From contig NZ_WTLH01000048.1 of NCBI RefSeq assembly GCF_011421595.1, forward strand, positions 1 to 33,784: 33,784 nt of DNA, given 5' to 3'. The position numbers and the translations under genes are program-made. Below the pieces are notes generated by a model. It saw nothing but the letters and a program-made list of their open reading frames with translations. It had not been told where the DNA came from and made no database searches. This document shows, one piece after another, positions 1-7,852 of this stretch. Numbering within the stretch: the first letter of the stretch is position 1; every line of letters starts with the position of its first letter. Source of the stretch: Streptomyces sp. YIM 98790. Its GTDB lineage: Bacteria; Actinomycetota; Actinomycetes; Streptomycetales; Streptomycetaceae.

Positions 1-1206
1 CCCCGTGCCGTTGCGCCGCCCGGCCCCCGGGAGCGGGGTGAGCGGGAGACGCGCCTGCACCGCGAAGCCGCCCTCCGGGCGCGGCCGGGCCTCCAGCCGC
101 CCGCCCAGCGCGGCCACCCGCTCCCGCATCCCCAGCAGCCCGGTGCCGGGCACCGGCGGACGGTCCGGCGTGGCCCGGCCGTCGTCCTCGATCCGCACCG
201 TCAGCTCCTTCGGCAGATAGTCCACCCGCACCCGGGCCGGCGCGGACGGCCCGGCGTGGCGGGTGATGTTGGTCAGTGCCTCCTGCACGATGCGGTACGC
301 GGCCCGGTCGGTCTCCTCCGGCAGCGGGCGGCGCTCGCCGGTGATGTCCAGGCTCACCGGCAGCCCGGTGGACCGGGCCCGCTCCACCAGCTGCGGCAGC
401 CGGTCCAGCCCGCTCGCCGCGCCCGCCTCGTCCGGGTCCTCCTCGTTTCCCGGGGCGCGCAGCACCTCCAGCGTGGCGCGCAGCTCGCGCAGCGCGTCCC
501 CGCTCGCCTCCTGGATCGCCAGCAGCGACGGCGGGACCTCCTCGCCCCGTTTGCGGGCCAGATGGACCGCCACCCCGGCCTGCACCTTGATCACCGAGAT
601 CGAGTGGGTGAGCGAGTCGTGCAGTTCGCGGGCGATGCGCAGGCGTTCCTCGCCCGCCCGGCGCCGGGCCACCTCCTCCCGGGTCCGCTCGGCCTCGGCG
701 GCCCGCTCCTCCACCTGCCGGATGTAGGCGCTGCGCTGCCGGGCGACCTCGCCGAACACGGCAGCCGCCACCAGCCAGCCCACCAGCAGGAAGGTCTCCC
801 GGGAGGCGTTCTCCGCGGGGACGCCGCCCAGCCCGCCGGCGTCCTTGGCGATCGCCACCGCCATGGCCAGCGCCGGCACGATCGCCAGCCTGCGGTAGCC
901 GAACCGCACCGCCGTGTACAGCGCCACCAGCAGCGGCACCACCCCGGCGTTCCCGGGGAAGTCGCGCAGGTGGTAGACGAGCATGCAGCCGGTGGAGATC
1001 AGCAGCACCGGTACCGGCCAGCGGTTCCGCACCGCCAGCGCCAGCGCGCCGGTCAGCATCAGGACATAGGCGACCTGGTCCAGGTGGGTGCCGGTGGAGG
1101 GCGCGACCAGCGCGCCGGTCACCGCCGCCGCGGCGACGCCGACGGCCACCAGCGCGTCACGCCAGGGCGAGCGGCCTGGGCAGCTTCCGGCGTGGGTGAG
1201 GTACAT
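1..1206 (-). CDS. Two-component sensor histidine kinase, NarL/LuxR-partner type (C-terminus cut by window edge)
   Basis: Reading leftward from an ATG at 1206, the frame stays open to base 1 (402 codons seen). The N-terminal ~150 residues hold about six hydrophobic segments with short loops, then a charged coiled linker. The HisKA_3 dimerisation box follows, with ELHDSL (phospho-acceptor His196). The HATPase part shows an N-box (EALTNITRHAG), a DDG motif and a G-box (GTGLLGMRERV). This order is standard for kinases that phosphorylate NarL-type response regulators. The partner regulator probably lies just beyond the left edge. The signal sensed cannot be read: no extracellular domain is visible, so sensing is likely within the membrane. 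No strong Shine-Dalgarno precedes the chosen ATG; it was picked because hydrophobic coding sequence begins right after it. Confidence 0.9.
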   Translation of the reverse strand, partial: MYLTHAGSCPGRSPWRDALVAVGVAAAAVTGALVAPSTGTHLDQVAYVLMLTGALALAVRNRWPVPVLLISTGCMLVYHLRDFPGNAGVVPLLVALYTAVRFGYRRLAIVPALAMAVAIAKDAGGLGGVPAENASRETFLLVGWLVAAAVFGEVARQRSAYIRQVEERAAEAERTREEVARRRAGEERLRIARELHDSLTHSISVIKVQAGVAVHLARKRGEEVPPSLLAIQEASGDALRELRATLEVLRAPGNEEDPDEAGAASGLDRLPQLVERARSTGLPVSLDITGERRPLPEETDRAAYRIVQEALTNITRHAGPSAPARVRVDYLPKELTVRIEDDGRATPDRPPVPGTGLLGMRERVAALGGRLEARPRPEGGFAVQARLPLTPLPGAGRRNGTG

Positions 1207-1311
1207 GACGGGAGGGTAGCCCGCCCGCGGTGGCCTCCACCTGCCCCGGAGGAACGAGATCGGATCTCCTCCCGCAGGAGGAGGCCGGGGCGGGGCAGGG
1301 GGCGTGACGGG

Positions 1312-1806
1312 TCACACGGACGGGGCGGGGCGCGGGTAGCCGTCCTCGGGGGCGGCGACGCAGGAGGTGCGGCCGCCGTGGCGCCAGTTGGCCGGGGCGT
1401 CCTGGAGACGGGCCGCCAGCTCCCGCTCGCTCAGTCCCTCCTGGGGCGATCCGGGCAGCGGGGACCCGGCCAGTGCGGCCAGATAGTCCTGCGCCTCCCA
1501 GGCGGTCTCGAACTCCCAGCGGTCGCCGGGCTGCACGGCCAGGTCCGGCCCGATCCGGGTCATGCTCTCGCCGCGGAACTCCAGCGCCGCCCACCCCGGG
1601 CCGAAGCCGCACCGCGCGGTGTCCGCGTGCCCGCCGGGCACATACGTCCAGTCACCGGCCGAACGGGGCGCACCGGTGCCGCCGTTGTCGGTGGGGATGC
1701 CGAAGATGATCAAGGTGGCCATGGAGAGCAGCAGGGACAGCGCGATCCCCCGCGGCGGCGGACGCCAGCCGCCGCCGTACTCGGTCTCCGACGGTTCCTC
1801 GGGCAC
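1312..1806 (-). CDS. Small membrane-anchored protein of unknown function
   Basis: A 164-aa frame with a GTG start at 1806. A short cytoplasmic-looking N-terminus (Pro/Glu-rich, GGGWRPPPRG) precedes one hydrophobic segment at about residues 20-36 (IALSLLLSMATLIIFGI). An outside domain of ~125 residues follows, with Trp, Gly and only two cysteines (in ARCGFGPG and RTSCVAA), which could form one disulfide. No family was recognised. It is co-directional with the sulfur operon and 49 bp downstream of the chelatase gene. It may be read through from that operon or form part of the kinase locus. Function cannot be inferred. Confidence 0.7.
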   Translation of the reverse strand: MPEEPSETEYGGGWRPPPRGIALSLLLSMATLIIFGIPTDNGGTGAPRSAGDWTYVPGGHADTARCGFGPGWAALEFRGESMTRIGPDLAVQPGDRWEFETAWEAQDYLAALAGSPLPGSPQEGLSERELAARLQDAPANWRHGGRTSCVAAPEDGYPRPAPSV

Positions 1807-1855
1807 TCTCGCAGGCTATCTCCCTCTGCCGCTGCGGGCGTGCCCCGGGGAGCGG

Positions 1856-2668
1856 TCAGCAGCCGACGGCCAGAGCGCGCCGGGCGGCCGGGCGGGTGGC
1901 CAGCGCCCCGTCGTAGCGGTGCACCAGCAGGGCGGCCAGTTCGGGCGCGTCGCCCAGCACGGGGGCCAGCAGATCGGCACCCGCCTCCCGGGCCCCGGCC
2001 GCGATCCGGTCCGGCAGGAAGCCGGGCGCGATGACATGGGGCGCCACCACCACCCGGCGGACGCCGTCGGCGCGCAGCGCACGGACGACGTCCGCCGGGC
2101 GGGGCAGGCACGCGGAGGCGAACGCGGGCCGCACGGCGCACCAACCAGCGGCACGCCGCCACTCCCGCGCGGTCTGTGCGATCACCGCGCCCGCCTCCGG
2201 GTCGGTGGAGCCCGCCGAGGCCAGCACCACTCCGGTGGCGGCGCGGTCGGCGGCACTTCCGGTGCGCAGCCCCGCCTCGGCCAGCCGCCGGGTGAGGGCG
2301 GCGGCCAGCAGCGGGTGCGGGCCGAGCACCTCGGCCTGGCGGACGGCCAGTCCGGGCAGCCGCGCGGTCTCCTCGCCGAGCACACCGGGAATGTCGTGCT
2401 TGGCATGGAACGCGCGGGTCAGCAGCAGCGGCAGGGCGATCACCCGCCGCACCCCCTCGCCGTGCAGCCGGGCCAGCGCCTGGCCCACGGTGGGGAGGTT
2501 GAAGTCCAGGTAGCACAGTTCGACGCGCAGCCCGGGGCGCAGCGCCCGGACCCGTCCGGTCAGCGCCGCGACCGTGGCCGCGTGCCGGGGGTCCCGGCTG
2601 CCGTGCGCCACCACCAGCAGCGCCGGCCCGGCGTGCCGGGCGGCGGGGACGGGAGCGGCGGGGATCAT
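1856..2668 (-). CDS. Sirohydrochlorin chelatase, CbiX/SirB-like
   Basis: A 270-aa protein of the CbiX class, which inserts a divalent metal into sirohydrochlorin; for siroheme the metal is Fe2+. Visible hallmarks are the N-terminal VVAHGSRDP motif with its metal-binding His, then LPLLLTRAFHAKHDIPG. A second, related half ends in VVVAPHVIAPGFLPDRI. The length fits actinobacterial two-domain forms. The ATG at 2668 overlaps the stop of the upstream permease by 4 bp (ATGA), so translation is coupled. Its place at the end of a sulfite reductase operon makes the iron (siroheme) reaction the best guess; a cobalt chelatase role in B12 synthesis is less likely here. An in-frame extension upstream of 2668 is only a shadow of the permease gene. 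Confidence 0.88.
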   Translation of the reverse strand: MIPAAPVPAARHAGPALLVVAHGSRDPRHAATVAALTGRVRALRPGLRVELCYLDFNLPTVGQALARLHGEGVRRVIALPLLLTRAFHAKHDIPGVLGEETARLPGLAVRQAEVLGPHPLLAAALTRRLAEAGLRTGSAADRAATGVVLASAGSTDPEAGAVIAQTAREWRRAAGWCAVRPAFASACLPRPADVVRALRADGVRRVVVAPHVIAPGFLPDRIAAGAREAGADLLAPVLGDAPELAALLVHRYDGALATRPAARRALAVGC

Positions 2669-3612
2669 GGGATGTCGAGTCCGCGGTTGGTGAGCAGGCG
2701 GCGTTCCAGCGGCTGGAACAGGGCGGACTCGACCAGCACGCCGACGGCGAGGATGAGCAGCACCGAGGCCAGCACCAGGCTCATGGAGTTGCTCTCCTTG
2801 CCCTCGGCCAGCATCTGGCCGATGCCCGGCAGCGGGGTGGCGGTGATCAGCTCGGCCGTCATCAGTGCCCGCCAGCCGAAGGTCCAGCCCTGGCGCAGCG
2901 CCGAGACGAAGCCCGGCAGCGCGGCCGGCACCACCACCAGCGCGGTGCCGCGCAGCCCGGTGGCGCCCATCGAGCGGCCCGCCCGCAGCAGCAGCGGCGG
3001 CAGCTGCTCGACGGTGGCGATCACCGTCACCGCGATCGAGGGCACCGCGCCCAGCAGCACCACCGCGTACACCGCGCCCTCGGAGTTGCCCAGGGCGATG
3101 ATCGCCACCGGCACCAGGGCGGCGGCCGGCAGGGACTGGACGGCCGTCAGGGTCGGCCGCAGCACGGTGCGCAGGGGCGCCATCCGGGTCAGCAGCAGTC
3201 CCAGCGGCAGCCCGATGGCCGCGGCCATGCCGAAGCCGAAGACGCAGCGCAGGGTGGAGTGCCAGATCGCCGGCAGCAGGGTGCCGTCCGACCAGGCGTC
3301 GCCCAGCTCGCCGAACACGGCCGCGGGGGTGGGCAGCACCTCCGACCAGTTCAGCAGGCAGACGGCCTGCCACAGCGCCAGGACCAGGGCGGCGGCCAGC
3401 AGCGGCGGGGTGGCCTTGGCCAGCAGCCGCTGCGGGCGGGACCGCTTCTGCTCGGCGTGGGTCTCCAGGGCGTCCAGCCCGGAGGCCATGGACCGGGCAT
3501 CGTCCGTCGAGGTGTCCGTCGAGGTGTCCGTCGAGGCGTCCGTGGTGGTGTCCGCCGCGGGGTCCGTCATGGATGCCGCGGCCGGTGCGGAGCCGGTCTC
3601 AGGTGCGGGCAT
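2665..3612 (-). CDS. ABC transporter permease, SsuC/TauC-like (sulfur source importer)
   Basis: Inner-membrane permease of the sulfonate/taurine/nitrate importer family, about 315 aa. After a polar N-terminus of ~65 residues there are six hydrophobic segments. The EAA-type cytoplasmic loop that docks the ATPase is seen in the part RAGRSMGATGLRG...LPGFVSALRQG. The ATG at 3612 is preceded by GGAG with a 10-nt spacer and overlaps the end of the ATPase gene by 14 bp. An ATG at 3570 is the alternative start. The N-terminus contains a Thr/Asp/Ser repeat (TDTSTDTSTD) encoded by 12-bp DNA repeats. Substrate is inferred from the sulfur operon context: sulfonates or sulfate esters are possible. No substrate-binding protein gene is next to it. 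Confidence 0.87.
   Translation of the reverse strand: MPAPETGSAPAAASMTDPAADTTTDASTDTSTDTSTDDARSMASGLDALETHAEQKRSRPQRLLAKATPPLLAAALVLALWQAVCLLNWSEVLPTPAAVFGELGDAWSDGTLLPAIWHSTLRCVFGFGMAAAIGLPLGLLLTRMAPLRTVLRPTLTAVQSLPAAALVPVAIIALGNSEGAVYAVVLLGAVPSIAVTVIATVEQLPPLLLRAGRSMGATGLRGTALVVVPAALPGFVSALRQGWTFGWRALMTAELITATPLPGIGQMLAEGKESNSMSLVLASVLLILAVGVLVESALFQPLERRLLTNRGLDIP
3502..3540. repeat. 12-bp tandem repeat (three copies) inside the permease gene
   Basis: Three consecutive copies of GTCCGTCGAGGT (plus-strand reading) start at 3502, 3514 and 3526. On the coding strand they give a repeated Thr-Asp-Ser/Thr stretch in the non-conserved N-terminus of the permease. Copy number could change without shifting the reading frame. 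Confidence 0.85.
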
Positions 3613-4426
3613 GGCGGGCGATCTCCTGGTGCAGATGTCCGGTGATCTCGGTGGCCAGCCTGGCCACACCGCCGTCCTCGATACGGCGCGGGCAGGGCAG
3701 GTCCACCTGCCACTCGCGGGCGATCCGGCCCGGCCGGGAGGACAGCAGCACCACCCGCTGCCCGAGCCGCACCGCCTCCCGCACGTTGTGGGTGACGAAC
3801 AGCACGGTCAGCTTCCGCTCCTGCCAGACCCGGGTCAGCTCCTCGTGCAGCAGGTCGCGGGTGATGGCGTCGAGCGCGGCGAACGGTTCGTCCATCAGCA
3901 GCACATCGCTGCCCTGGGCCAGCGAGCGGGCCAGCGCCACCCGCTGCCGCATCCCGCCGGAGAGCTGGTGCACCCGCTTGCCGTGGGCGCCGGGCAGATG
4001 GACCAGCCGCAGCAACTCCTCGGCGCGCTCCCGGCGGTCGGTCCTGGGCACCCCGGCCAGCCGCAGCGCCAGCTCGATGTTGCGGCCCGCGCTCAGCCAG
4101 GGGAACAGGGCGTGGTCCTGGAACATCAGCGCCGGCCGCCCGGCCGCCACCCGGACCTCACCGGCGCTGGGCCGGTCGAGCCCGGCGACGAGGTTCAGCA
4201 GCGTGGACTTGCCGCAGCCGGAGGCGCCGAGCAGGCAGACGAACTCGCCGGGCGCCACGTCGAGGCTGATCTCGTCCAGCACCAGGTTGCGGGCGCCGGC
4301 CGGGCCGTATGCCTTGGAGACCGCCTCCAGCCGGACGGCGGGGCCGGTGCCGGGCAGGGTGCCGGTCCCGGCGGTGGTGCGGGAGGTGCCGGTGGTGGTG
4401 CGGGGTGCGGCGAGTCCGGTGCTCAT
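3599..4426 (-). CDS. ABC transporter ATP-binding protein, SsuB/TauB-like
   Basis: A 275-aa ATPase that powers the adjacent permease. Walker A is GASGCGKST (67-75), the Q-loop is in MFQDHALFPW (Q103), the signature is LSGGMRQR (155-162), Walker B is VLLMDEP (175-181), and the H-loop is in FVTHNVREA. The MFQDHALFPWL stretch is characteristic of the nitrate/sulfonate/taurine subfamily. The ATG at 4426 lies one base beyond the cysN stop codon (TGAGATG), so it is probably coupled to cysN. The first ~30 residues are Thr/Gly/Pro-rich and not part of the family core. Its position right after cysN ties it to sulfur acquisition. Confidence 0.9.
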   Translation of the reverse strand: MSTGLAAPRTTTGTSRTTAGTGTLPGTGPAVRLEAVSKAYGPAGARNLVLDEISLDVAPGEFVCLLGASGCGKSTLLNLVAGLDRPSAGEVRVAAGRPALMFQDHALFPWLSAGRNIELALRLAGVPRTDRRERAEELLRLVHLPGAHGKRVHQLSGGMRQRVALARSLAQGSDVLLMDEPFAALDAITRDLLHEELTRVWQERKLTVLFVTHNVREAVRLGQRVVLLSSRPGRIAREWQVDLPCPRRIEDGGVARLATEITGHLHQEIARHART

Positions 4427-4427
4427 C

Positions 4428-5822
4428 TCAGAAGTCCCATCCCTCGTCGTCCGGTTGCTCGGCGGCCTCACCGGCCGCACCGCGGGTGCCGCCGGTGAAG
4501 GCGTCGCCGGCCATGCCGGCGGTCAGCGTGGTGCCGTCCGCCGGGTCGATCAGCAGGAAGGAGCCGGTGCGGCGGAAGTCCGCGTAGTCGTCCACGGCCA
4601 GCGGCTCGGCGGTGCGCAGCACCACCCGGCCGATGTCGTTGGCGGCCAGCTCGCCGGGTGCGGGCTGCTGGGACAGGTCGGCCAGGGACAGCCGGGAGGG
4701 GATCTCCTTGACGATCGCCTTGACCGTGCGGGTGGTGTGCTTCAGCAGGACCCGGGCGCCCGGGGCGAGCGGGCGGTCGTGCAGATGGCAGACGGTGGCG
4801 GTGAGGTCCTGGACCGGTTCGGCCCCGGAGCCCTCGGGGACGATCAGGTCGCCGCGCGAGATGTCCAGGTCGTCGGCGAGCCGCAGGGTGACGGACTGCG
4901 GCGCCCAGGCCACGTCCACCGGATCGCCCAGCAGGTCGATGCCCACGATGGTGCTGCTGCGGCCGGAGGGCAGCACGGTGACCCGCTGGCCGGTGCGCAG
5001 CACGCCGGAGGCGAGCTGGCCCGCGTAGCCGCGGTAGTCGGGGTGCTCGGCGGTCTGCGGCCGGATCACGTACTGCACCGGGAAGCGGGCCGCCTCGGCG
5101 GACGGGTCGTGGCCCACCGGCACGGTCTCCAGGTACTCCAGCACGGTCGGGCCGCCGTACCAGTCCATGGTGGCGGAGGCGGTGACCACGTTGTCCCCGG
5201 CCAGCGCGGAGATCGGGATGGCCTGCACGTCGGGCACGCCCAGCGAGGCGGCGTACTCGGTGAACTCGGCGGCGATGGCGGCGAAGACGTCCTCGGCGTA
5301 GCCGGCCAGGTCCATCTTGTTGACCGCCAGCACCACGTGCGGCACCCGCAGCAGGGCGGCCACCGCGGCGTGCCGGCGGGTCTGCTCCACCACGCCGTTG
5401 CGGGCGTCCACCAGCACCAGGGCCAGCTCGGCGGTGGAGGCGCCGGTGACCATGTTGCGGGTGTACTGCACATGGCCGGGGGTGTCGGCCAGGATGAAGC
5501 GGCGCCGCGGTGTGGCGAAGTAGCGGTAGGCCACGTCGATGGTGATGCCCTGCTCGCGCTCGGCGCGCAGGCCGTCGGTGAGCAGCGCCAGGTCGGGCGC
5601 CTCCTGGCCGCGGCTGCGGGAGGCGTGCTCCACGGCCTCCAGCTGGTCGGCGAGCACCGACTTGGAGTCGTGCAGCAGCCGGCCGACCAGGGTGGACTTG
5701 CCGTCGTCCACCGAGCCGGCGGTGGCGAACCGCAGCAGCGAGGCGGGGCCGGTGCCCGCCGCGGGGGCGGTGTCCGGCCCGGGGGGCGTCGCGGCGGGGG
5801 AGCCGGGGGTCGGGGGCGTCAT
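4428..5822 (-). CDS. cysN: Sulfate adenylyltransferase subunit 1 (GTPase subunit)
   Basis: A 464-aa EF-Tu-like GTPase that drives ATP sulfurylase (CysD) to make APS from sulfate. GTPase motifs are G1 GSVDDGKST (36-44), the switch region EREQGITIDVAYRYF, G3 DTPGH (113-117), and G4 NKMD (168-171), followed by the beta-barrel domains. The length is close to the E. coli protein. It ends ...DDEGWDF with no C-terminal APS kinase domain, unlike the CysNC fusion of mycobacteria. The ATG at 5822 shares one base with the cysD stop (TGATG), a tight coupling that fits a 1:1 complex. The ~25-residue N-terminus is Pro/Ala-rich and dispensable-looking. Open sequence upstream in this frame is the shadow of cysD. 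Confidence 0.95.
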   Translation of the reverse strand: MTPPTPGSPAATPPGPDTAPAAGTGPASLLRFATAGSVDDGKSTLVGRLLHDSKSVLADQLEAVEHASRSRGQEAPDLALLTDGLRAEREQGITIDVAYRYFATPRRRFILADTPGHVQYTRNMVTGASTAELALVLVDARNGVVEQTRRHAAVAALLRVPHVVLAVNKMDLAGYAEDVFAAIAAEFTEYAASLGVPDVQAIPISALAGDNVVTASATMDWYGGPTVLEYLETVPVGHDPSAEAARFPVQYVIRPQTAEHPDYRGYAGQLASGVLRTGQRVTVLPSGRSSTIVGIDLLGDPVDVAWAPQSVTLRLADDLDISRGDLIVPEGSGAEPVQDLTATVCHLHDRPLAPGARVLLKHTTRTVKAIVKEIPSRLSLADLSQQPAPGELAANDIGRVVLRTAEPLAVDDYADFRRTGSFLLIDPADGTTLTAGMAGDAFTGGTRGAAGEAAEQPDDEGWDF

Positions 5823-6850
5823 CAGAAGTACCCTTCGCGCTTGCGGTCTTCCATGGCGGCCTCGGAGAGCTTGTCGTCGGCCCGGGTGGCGCCGCGCTCG
5901 GTGAGGCGGGAGACGGCGATCTCGGCGATGACCTTGTCGATGGTGTCGGCGTCGGAGTCGACCGCGCCGGTGCAGGACATGTCGCCGACCGTGCGGTAGC
6001 GCACCCGGCGCTTCTCGGTGCGCTCGCCGTCCCTGGGGCCGCCCCAGTCGCCGGGCGCCAGCCACATGCCGTTGCGCAGGAAGACCTCCCGCTCGTGGGC
6101 GTAGTAGATGGCCGGCAGCTCGATGTTCTCGCGGGCGATGTACTGCCAGACGTCCAGCTCGGTCCAGTTGGACAGCGGGAAGACCCGGACGTGCTCGCCG
6201 GGGGCGTGCCGCCCGTTGTACAGCTGCCACAGCTCGGGCCGCTGGCGGCGCGGGTCCCAGGCGCCGAACTCGTCGCGCAGCGAGAAGACCCGCTCCTTGG
6301 CGCGGGCCTTCTCCTCGTCGCGGCGTCCGCCGCCGAAGACGGCGTCGAAGCGGTTGCGGGTGATGGCGTCCAGCAGCGGCACGGTCTGCAGCGGGTTGCG
6401 GGTGCCGTCCGGCCGCTCGCGCAGCTCGCCGCGGTCGATGTACTCCTGGACCGAGGCCACGTGCAGGCGCAGCCGGTGCGCGGCCACGGTGCGGTCCCGG
6501 TAGTCGAGCACCTCCGGGAAGTTGTGCCCGGTGTCCACGTGCAGCAGGGCGAAGGGGACCGCGGCCGGGCGGAACGCCTTGAGCGCCAGGTGCAGCATGA
6601 CGATGGAGTCCTTGCCGCCGGAGAAGAGGATCACGGGACGCTCGAACTCGCCCGCCACCTCCCGGAAGATGTGCACGGCCTCGGACTCCAGCGCGTCCAG
6701 GTGGGACAGCGCGCGGGGATCGCCGGACGCGGCGCCGCCGTCCGTGCCGCCGTCCGTGCCGGAGTCCGTGCCGGTGGCCGCAGCCGGCCCGGCCGTGCCG
6801 GAGCCGGTGGCGGCACCGGTGGCGGAGGTGGGTCCGATCACGCTCGTCAT
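5822..6850 (-). CDS. cysD: Sulfate adenylyltransferase subunit 2 (catalytic)
   Basis: A 342-aa ATP sulfurylase catalytic subunit, making APS from ATP and sulfate. The PP-loop SGGKDS lies at 77-82, followed by LLHVDTGHNFPE, GGGRRDEEKARAKER and the FPLSNWTELDVWQYI motif. The C-terminus is the family-typical EDRKREGYF. The ATG at 6850 has a strong GGAGG six bases upstream, which decides the start over an in-frame ATG further up. The first ~45 residues are an extra Thr/Gly/Ala/Asp-rich leader (GTDSGTDGGTDGG) absent from the enterobacterial protein. Its ATG overlaps the stop of a 29-codon mini-ORF (ATGA). No cysC precedes it. Confidence 0.95.
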   Translation of the reverse strand: MTSVIGPTSATGAATGSGTAGPAAATGTDSGTDGGTDGGAASGDPRALSHLDALESEAVHIFREVAGEFERPVILFSGGKDSIVMLHLALKAFRPAAVPFALLHVDTGHNFPEVLDYRDRTVAAHRLRLHVASVQEYIDRGELRERPDGTRNPLQTVPLLDAITRNRFDAVFGGGRRDEEKARAKERVFSLRDEFGAWDPRRQRPELWQLYNGRHAPGEHVRVFPLSNWTELDVWQYIARENIELPAIYYAHEREVFLRNGMWLAPGDWGGPRDGERTEKRRVRYRTVGDMSCTGAVDSDADTIDKVIAEIAVSRLTERGATRADDKLSEAAMEDRKREGYF

Positions 6851-6936
6851 GCCAGTCCTCCAACGGTTGCTGTGGTCCATCGGGCGGTCGGGGCGGTTCC
6901 CGGCTCGCCGCCCCGCGGATGTGCCGGCGGGGTCAT
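6847..6936 (-). CDS. 29-codon coupled mini-ORF between cysH and cysD (possible cysC deletion scar)
   Basis: An ORF starts with an ATG sharing one base with the cysH stop (TGATG at 6938-6934). It stops with a TGA overlapping the cysD ATG by 4 bp (ATGA at 6850-6847). The peptide begins MTPPAHPRGGEPG and ends TATVGGLA. It resembles no family. It exactly fills the cysH-cysD gap, where related Streptomyces operons, as I recall them, carry cysC. Being open and overlapping at both ends suggests an in-frame remnant of cysC or a translational-coupling ORF. The 85-bp gap is short enough that chance is also possible. Confidence 0.4.
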   Translation of the reverse strand: MTPPAHPRGGEPGTAPTARWTTATVGGLA

Positions 6937-7649
6937 CAGCCGTGCAGTCCGCATTCGGTCTTGTTGAAGCCGGCCCAGCGGCCGGCCCGGGGGTCCTCGC
7001 CGGCCTGCACCTTGCGGGTGCAGGGGGCGCAGCCGATGGAGGTGTAGCCCTCCTGGAGCAGCGGGTTGGTGAGCACGCCGTGCTCGGCGGCGTAGCGGTC
7101 CACGTCGTCCTGGGTCCAGCGGGCGATCGGGGAGATCTTGACCTTGCCGCGGGCCGCGTCCCAGCCGACCACGGGGGTGTCCGCCCGGGTGGGGCCCTGG
7201 TCCCGGCGCAGGCCGGTGACCCAGGCGCGGTACGGGGCCAGGCCGCGCTCCAGCGGCTCCACCTTCCGCATGGCGCAGCAGAGGTTGGGGTCGCGGGCGT
7301 AGAGCTTCTCGCCGTACTCCGCGTCCTGTTCGGCAACCGTCAGCCTGGGGGTGAGGGAGATCAGGTTGACGTCCATCACCGCCGCCACCGCGTCCCGGGT
7401 GCCGATGGTCTCGGGGAAGTGGTAGCCGGTGTCCAGGAAGACCACGTTGACGCCGGGGTGCACCCGGGCGGCCAGGTGGGCGACCACCACCTCCTCCATG
7501 GAGGAGGTCACGCACCAGCTGTCGCCGAAGGTCTCGGATGCCCAGCGCAGCACGTCGAGCGCGTCGGCGTCCTCCAGGTCGCGGCCGGCCTGCTCGGCCA
7601 GCCGCCGCAGCTCCTCGGTGTCACGGGTCTCGTGGGCGGTGGTGCTCAT
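6936..7649 (-). CDS. cysH: Adenosine 5'-phosphosulfate (APS) reductase
   Basis: A 237-aa thioredoxin-dependent reductase producing sulfite. The cysteine pattern CC (124-125) plus CAPC (207-210) is the [4Fe-4S] ligand set of APS-specific enzymes. PAPS-specific enterobacterial CysH lacks it. The catalytic cysteine is C233 in the C-terminal ECGLHG. SSMEEVVVAHL and FLDTGYHFPET form the PP-loop-like nucleotide site. Using APS directly makes a separate APS kinase unnecessary for sulfide production, which fits the absence of cysC. The ATG at 7649 follows GGGAGG and overlaps the stop of the preceding small gene by 4 bp (ATGA). Confidence 0.95.
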   Translation of the reverse strand: MSTTAHETRDTEELRRLAEQAGRDLEDADALDVLRWASETFGDSWCVTSSMEEVVVAHLAARVHPGVNVVFLDTGYHFPETIGTRDAVAAVMDVNLISLTPRLTVAEQDAEYGEKLYARDPNLCCAMRKVEPLERGLAPYRAWVTGLRRDQGPTRADTPVVGWDAARGKVKISPIARWTQDDVDRYAAEHGVLTNPLLQEGYTSIGCAPCTRKVQAGEDPRAGRWAGFNKTECGLHG

Positions 7650-7852
7650 CGTGGTGCCTCCCGCTGCGTGTGGTCCGGTTCGGGGCGGTGTTCCGGGTCG
7701 CGGCGCAGTCCGGCGGCCAGCAGGCCCAGGAAGGACAGGCGGAAGGCCCGGTTGCAGGCTCCGCATTCCCAGGCGCCGTGACCCTCCTCGCTGGGGCGGA
7801 GGTCCTCGTCGCCGCAGTAGGGGCAGTAGTAGGGGGCGGCCCGCTCGCTCAT
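7646..7852 (-). CDS. Small zinc-ribbon-like protein between sulfite reductase and APS reductase
   Basis: A 68-aa protein with two CxxC knuckles (YYCPYCGDEDL and WECGACNRAF), a likely single-metal zinc ribbon, followed by a short hydrophobic stretch (RLSFLGLLAAGL) and a polar tail. It overlaps both neighbours by 4 bp (ATGA at each end), so its synthesis is locked to SirA and CysH. A protein in the same place is, from memory, also present in other Streptomyces cys operons, always without an assigned role. A rubredoxin-like electron carrier or an assembly factor for the Fe-S/siroheme enzymes are guesses only. The four cysteines and the coupling are what the sequence shows. Confidence 0.85.
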   Translation of the reverse strand: MSERAAPYYCPYCGDEDLRPSEEGHGAWECGACNRAFRLSFLGLLAAGLRRDPEHRPEPDHTQREAPR

